A DNA stretch of 36,026 nt from a bacterium (GTDB taxonomy: Bacteria > CAYTYR01 > UBA6262). The stretch spans positions 1 to 36,026 of the forward strand of contig JAQTPL010000020.1 in assembly GCA_028712895.1 (NCBI GenBank), in the 5' to 3' direction. Shown here piece after piece: positions 32,388 to 36,026 of this stretch. The translations under genes and the position numbers were made by a program. The stretch's first letter is position 1, and each line of letters opens with the position of its first letter. Below the pieces are notes generated by a model, which saw only the letters and a list, made by a program, of their open reading frames with translations, was not told the DNA's origin and did no database searches.

Positions 32388-34106
32388 TCACTTTCTCTTG
32401 ATAATTCTCTCTGAAAGAGCCTGGTGCAATACCAGCCACATTTCTTCCTGGTCACGCGCCTGCATCAGCTCTTGCTGCTTCTGGTCCTTGATCATCATCC
32501 TGGCTATTGAAGCCAATAGTTGTATCTGGGCTGTATCGTCATCATTAGGGGTAAAGGTCAGAAAGATAAAATTAGTTGGTTTGCCATCCGGCGAATTCCA
32601 ATCGATCCCGGCTAAAGACCGGCCAACTATTACCAAAGGCTTCTTGATCATTTCCAGCCGGGCATGCGGCACAGCCACGCCTTTTTCCAATCCTGTACCC
32701 ATGGCCTCTTCCCTCTGCACCACAGCTTTGTATACTTCATCTACTGCCGGGAAATCCTCATGCCCAGCGGTCAAGTCACAAAGCTCCCTGATCGCCGAGT
32801 TCCGGTCAGTAGCTCTGAGATCCAGCAGCATTCCCCTCTTGGAAAAGAACTCGAGGATACTGATCTCTTTGCGCTTTTTCAGCGCCCAGTTCAGCCAGGG
32901 TCCCAGGGTGATCGAGGAAATAACCGCCCCGAAAAGGATCGCTTCGAATACCGGGGCAGTGATCAATTTACTTTCAAAAGCCAGTAATCCTATTACCACT
33001 TCCATGGTACCGCCGGGAGTATGGGCGATAGCGATCGGCAAGCGGTTCGCTTTTGACTGCTTGGTAAAAGCCACTCCCCACCAGGCCCCCATGAATTTGG
33101 CAAAGATGCTGATCACGCTAACCAGTAGGACCAGCATCAGGTTGAAATTCAGGAAAAAATCTATTTTCAGCCCGATACTGGCAAAAAATATCGGAATGAA
33201 GATAGCGTAAACCATTTGTGAAATAACCTGCCGGGTTTTCTCGGAAAGAGCTTTGGCCTGGCCAGCCATGACCCCGGCCAGGAAAAATCCGAGCATGGCG
33301 TGGATCCCCAGTTTCTGGCTGATCGCGCCGCACAGCAGTCCCAACAGGCAAATAAAAGTAAGCGATGTGCCTGGCTCCGGCCATTGTTCCTTTTTGATCT
33401 TGGTAATAATGGTACTGGCGAATTTTTTGCCCACGCTCAGGATAAAAGCGGCAAATACGATGACACTCAGGAAAACGCCGGTTATCCTCATCAGTTCGAT
33501 ACTGGGCTGGGTGAATAGTCCCAGCACCAGGATAAAGATGATCCACCCGATGATATCATTGACCGAAAGAGCGGAAATTATCAGGAATCCCAAGTCTGTT
33601 TTGGCCACTCCAAGGTCATGCAGGACACGGGCCGTGATCGGCATGGCCGTGATAGTCATCACCGTAGCCATAAAGAACGCGAAGATCAACCGTTTTGACG
33701 GATCCACCAGGTAACTATCCGGGATAAACAACCACGGGATAAAAGATATAGCCAAAGGTACAAATATATCAGTCAGGGCGATCTTGAGAGCATCGCCTTT
33801 TTGTCGCCAAGCACTGGAAAAATCAACTTCCAGCCCCACTTCCAGCAGGAAGAACAACAAGCCCAGCCAGGAGATGGTCTCCAGCATATTCTGCTGGGTG
33901 GTATTAAGGGGAAAAATAACCTGCGACATCTCCGGCAAAAACCGGCCAAAGATAGTCGGTCCCAGCAATACACCGACCAATATTTCCGCAGTAATGGCCG
34001 GTTGCTTCATACGGCGGAAGATCAAGCCAAATCCTTTAGCTAATCCCAGCAACAGGAAGAACTGGACCAGGAAGATCAGGATATTGTGATCAGTGATGTA
34101 AGACAT
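32388..34106 (-). CDS. CPA2-type cation:proton antiporter fused to a PTS EIIA domain
   Basis: 572 aa. Residues about 10-405 form the Na+/H+ exchanger domain with about 12 membrane segments, including the pattern GVLLGPTIFG and an acidic helix (VNDIIGW) where the family has its ion-binding Asp. Residues about 425-565 are a type-2 PTS EIIA domain with the phospho-accepting His in GVAVPHARL (H481), a nitrogen/fructose-type sensor. The fusion predicts control of ion transport by PTS phosphorylation. No Shine-Dalgarno site is seen; the promoter puts the start site at the ATG. osmC follows by 7 bp. Confidence 0.9.
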   Translation of the reverse strand: MSYITDHNILIFLVQFFLLLGLAKGFGLIFRRMKQPAITAEILVGVLLGPTIFGRFLPEMSQVIFPLNTTQQNMLETISWLGLLFFLLEVGLEVDFSSAWRQKGDALKIALTDIFVPLAISFIPWLFIPDSYLVDPSKRLIFAFFMATVMTITAMPITARVLHDLGVAKTDLGFLIISALSVNDIIGWIIFILVLGLFTQPSIELMRITGVFLSVIVFAAFILSVGKKFASTIITKIKKEQWPEPGTSLTFICLLGLLCGAISQKLGIHAMLGFFLAGVMAGQAKALSEKTRQVISQMVYAIFIPIFFASIGLKIDFFLNFNLMLVLLVSVISIFAKFMGAWWGVAFTKQSKANRLPIAIAHTPGGTMEVVIGLLAFESKLITAPVFEAILFGAVISSITLGPWLNWALKKRKEISILEFFSKRGMLLDLRATDRNSAIRELCDLTAGHEDFPAVDEVYKAVVQREEAMGTGLEKGVAVPHARLEMIKKPLVIVGRSLAGIDWNSPDGKPTNFIFLTFTPNDDDTAQIQLLASIARMMIKDQKQQELMQARDQEEMWLVLHQALSERIIKRK

Positions 34107-34112
34107 GGGGTT

Positions 34113-34141
34113 ATTCTATCACTTTTCGGGGATTTTTCCAA
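34113..34141 (-). promoter_or_regulatory. Antiporter promoter giving a probable leaderless mRNA
   Basis: TTGGAA (34136-34141), 17-bp spacer and TAGAAT (34113-34118), with extended -10 TGA. Seven bases beyond the -10 is 34106, the A of the ATG. Confidence 0.6.
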
Positions 34142-34173
34142 AGGATTTAGGGGAGTTTTTTTCTGTCTTTTTT

Positions 34174-34227
34174 CTACCTGCACAAGCTCTTAAAATCACA
34201 GTTTTCGCATTGCCAGGAGTCAGAGAG
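34174..34227 (-). pseudogene. Remnant of an AddB/RecB-type nuclease C-terminus
   Basis: A frame ending in TAG (34174-34176) reads SLSDSWQCENCDFKSLCR, which repeats the last residues of the nuclease at 35203 (FTDAWQCENCSFKSLCR). At DNA level 36 of 40 bases agree around it. It holds the end of the 4Fe-4S Cys cluster but no other part of the gene, so it is a duplicated fragment, not a functional gene. Confidence 0.75.
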
Positions 34228-34228
34228 G

Positions 34229-35167
34229 CTAGGCGAACCATTTTTTCTTCAACTTCCCCTTTAGCAGATTACCCGTTTTCCAATCCCGACTGTACACCGT
34301 ACCGTCCGTAAGAAGCACAACAGATAGAGGTTGAGATCCGAGAGTACAAGTATGAGTTATTTTGAATCTCTTAGTATTAAGAGCTACCACATCTCCGCTG
34401 AAAGGACGAGCAACCGCGCACAGAGATTCATCTTTATTAAAACAGTAATAACCAATGAATTGTCCTGTCCCAGCACTTGCCCCTTGAAGTCTCATACTAT
34501 TTATAACCTGCCAAGTTGAAGTGTTAATGCGCAAGAGTGTATCATAATCTTCAGCCCATAATTCGTCACCCTGATGATTAAATCTTAATGTGGGATTACC
34601 GTGGCGATCTGCAAGGGAGATCTTTGCAATTACCTTTCGTTGGTCAAGATCATAAAGGACAGGATGAGAATCTCTCTGAATAGAAATGATAAGTTTATTT
34701 TGATTCGGGATTTCAATAACGTCTATGACACCTTGATATCCTTTGTCATAAGATTCATTGAACCAGTCTAGAATGATAATTTCAGCGCTCGGACGTATTG
34801 GCTCAATTAAAAAGAGATAAAAATCGCTAAGTGCTGGTCTCTTAAAATAAGCTACATAAGTTTTCGGAAGAAACTTCCAAACCATGGTGTCACCTTCAAA
34901 AGAGTTACCCGAAGGCTCAAATAATACTCTTGAGATAGTTTTACCTGGTTCTTTAAAAGAATGGGCTGAGATGCAAATACGATCGGCTTCATAATGATGG
35001 ACGATGGAAAAGTAATCATTTTTCCCAATATGGACAGTTAAATATTTAGCATCAGATATATCTTGTCTTGAGATACTATCATTATGCGTATTAAGAAGCC
35101 ATAGGCTACCTTTGTCAATCCCTCCCCATGATGAGACGATCAAATCCTCTTTATTTGATAATATCAT
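34229..35167 (-). CDS. Beta-propeller-like (WD40/YVTN type) protein
   Basis: 312 aa with no signal peptide. Repeating four-stranded patterns recur at about 40-45 residues, for example IPNQNKLIISIQRDSHPVLYD followed by LRFNHQGDELWAEDYDTLLRIN and YYCFNKDESLCAVARPFSGD, as in WD40- or quinoprotein-like propellers that read out binding partners. No family is firm. The gene looks AT-richer than its neighbours and is bounded by copies of the nuclease tail (34174-34227 and 35203-35242), suggesting it is an insertion. The start follows GGCGGGAAA, a modest Shine-Dalgarno match. Confidence 0.65.
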   Translation of the reverse strand: MILSNKEDLIVSSWGGIDKGSLWLLNTHNDSISRQDISDAKYLTVHIGKNDYFSIVHHYEADRICISAHSFKEPGKTISRVLFEPSGNSFEGDTMVWKFLPKTYVAYFKRPALSDFYLFLIEPIRPSAEIIILDWFNESYDKGYQGVIDVIEIPNQNKLIISIQRDSHPVLYDLDQRKVIAKISLADRHGNPTLRFNHQGDELWAEDYDTLLRINTSTWQVINSMRLQGASAGTGQFIGYYCFNKDESLCAVARPFSGDVVALNTKRFKITHTCTLGSQPLSVVLLTDGTVYSRDWKTGNLLKGKLKKKWFA

Positions 35168-35202
35168 TTTCCCGCCTTTAAGTAGTATTTATAGCTATTC
35201 GC

Positions 35203-36026
35203 TCACCTGCACAAGCTCTTAAACGAGCAGTTTTCGCATTGCCAGGCATCGGTGAAGTCTGCCGTGAACGGCACCGCCGGGTCAATTATCTCTTTGATCA
35301 GGTTTTGCGCCGCAGCCATGATCAGTTCCAGGGACTCGGCTTTTTCCGCCGCCTCCATCTTCTTGAAGCACATGCTCAATCTCGTCTCCCGCAGGTTATA
35401 CAGGCAGGCATTCACTTCCCGGCCAGGCTGGCTATCCCGGAAAATGCTGATATATATGGGCATTTGGAATGTTTTAATTGTTTTCTTCATTGCTTGCCGA
35501 TCCAAAGGCATCTCCCGCAGTTTCTGAAGTTTAGCCGGCAGTTCCACCTTACCGCCGGTCTTGTAATCTACTACCAATAATGTCCCATCATCCAGCTCAT
35601 CCACCCGGTCCACCTTAGCCACTAATTTAAAGTCCCCTATCTTGTAGTGGTACTTCTGCTCCAAGACTATAAGTTTGGCTACATTTCTCTCCTGTTCATT
35701 CCGCAAGAATTGCTCCAGCCGGTGTTTCAGCACGCTTTCCAATAAGAACGCGCCGTCACCCAAGCGCGGATGGAAATCTTCTTCGAATTTCTTCTTGAAT
35801 GCTTTGAAGAACTTGGCCTCAAATACCGCGTCTATCACCGGCTTTTTATTAATAAACTCCGCGAAAGTCTGGTGCAGCAGTTCATGCACGAACGTCCCTA
35901 TCTCCCTGGGCTCGGGAGTGGCCAGCAGGTCAGTCTTCTCCTGCAAAAACATCACATAGCGGAAATAGATCTGCCGCGGACAATCCAGATAAGTGTCCAG
36001 ACTACTGGGCGAATAGGTGAATTGCT
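35203..36026 (-). CDS. AddB/RecB-family nuclease, C-terminal part (runs off the window)
   Basis: The 3' 274 codons of a PD-(D/E)xK nuclease of the RecB/AddB type. The frame is open to the window edge. It begins FTYSPSSLDTYLDCPRQIYF, where Cys starts the Fe-S cluster; the nuclease core shows LVAKVDRVDELDDGTLLVVDYKTG (motif Asp, then DYK); the cluster closes in CENCSFKSLC at the C-terminus. The four-Cys pattern is that of AddB or the related Cas4-like nucleases. Partner helicase and the N-terminal part are outside. The last 40 bp are duplicated at 34174-34227. Confidence 0.9.
   Translation of the reverse strand, partial: QFTYSPSSLDTYLDCPRQIYFRYVMFLQEKTDLLATPEPREIGTFVHELLHQTFAEFINKKPVIDAVFEAKFFKAFKKKFEEDFHPRLGDGAFLLESVLKHRLEQFLRNEQERNVAKLIVLEQKYHYKIGDFKLVAKVDRVDELDDGTLLVVDYKTGGKVELPAKLQKLREMPLDRQAMKKTIKTFQMPIYISIFRDSQPGREVNACLYNLRETRLSMCFKKMEAAEKAESLELIMAAAQNLIKEIIDPAVPFTADFTDAWQCENCSFKSLCR

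Noticed and set aside
32000-32455. Longer OsmC frame starting at 32455
   Set aside because: The extension overlaps the antiporter 3' end and is not homologous; the ATG at 32380 has its own Shine-Dalgarno site.
32398-33210. A 270-codon plus-strand frame across the antiporter gene
   Set aside because: Antisense shadow of a clear membrane protein; composition is the mirror of hydrophobic codons.

Overview
The window reads as a compact chromosomal stretch from a Gram-negative-type (diderm) bacterium of moderate GC. No phage, plasmid, rRNA or tRNA genes were seen. Several predicted exported beta-barrel proteins and lipoproteins, a HrcA-type CIRCE operator, a DUF4912 protein next to a GH57 branching enzyme, a stand-alone CheY-like receiver and many short-unit intergenic repeats together suggest an uncultivated lineage such as Omnitrophota, or a neighbour like Elusimicrobiota. 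That placement is inference from gene content only.

Layout. 1-4956 (minus): a translation operon, infC-rpmI-rplT, then a KtrB/KtrA-type potassium uptake pair, a small TPR protein, a SpoU/TrmH RNA methyltransferase and the start of pheS. infC begins at a rare AUC codon behind a structured leader. 4953-8435 (minus): dnaE with its own promoter. 8464-9336 (plus): an M48 metalloprotease lipoprotein. 9354-10960: a class II Fic protein between two near-identical terminator hairpins, with an array of ACTAAT/ATTAGT sites over its promoter. 11006-13061 (minus): groES-groEL with CIRCE. 13071-22003 (minus): a tightly packed run from uvrB through a small outer-membrane protein, receiver, YjbQ, nadC, birA, coaX, a thioesterase, a HEAGH membrane protein with a partner, and an ABC-type binding protein. 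22033-24677 (plus): DUF4912 and a GH57 glucan branching enzyme. 24790-28106 (minus): flavodoxin, two exported proteins of unknown function and an RlmI-type methyltransferase. 28139-28599 (plus): a small lipoprotein. 28602-34141 (minus): queF, a second YjbQ, a HAD phosphatase, queH, a class II aldolase, a beta-barrel protein, OsmC and an antiporter-PTS IIA fusion. 34174-36026 (minus): a leftover nuclease tail, a beta-propeller-like gene and the 3' part of an AddB/RecB-type nuclease.

Functionally this is mostly housekeeping: translation, replication and repair, cofactors (NAD, CoA, biotin, queuosine), chaperones, glycogen-type glucan synthesis, and K+/Na+ homeostasis. The unusual layer is regulatory and structural. 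At least eight loci carry arrays with a 7-nt period whose sequence differs from locus to locus. These arrays sit at gene ends and in one case inside nadC, and they supply coding sequence or stop codons. A second set shows a roughly 9-nt period. Three genes (dnaE, uvrB, the antiporter) have good sigma-70-like promoters whose predicted start site falls on or next to the ATG, suggesting leaderless mRNAs in a genome that otherwise uses strong Shine-Dalgarno sites. Other notable points are the Fic operator array, the twin terminators, and a duplicated nuclease tail flanking the beta-propeller gene.
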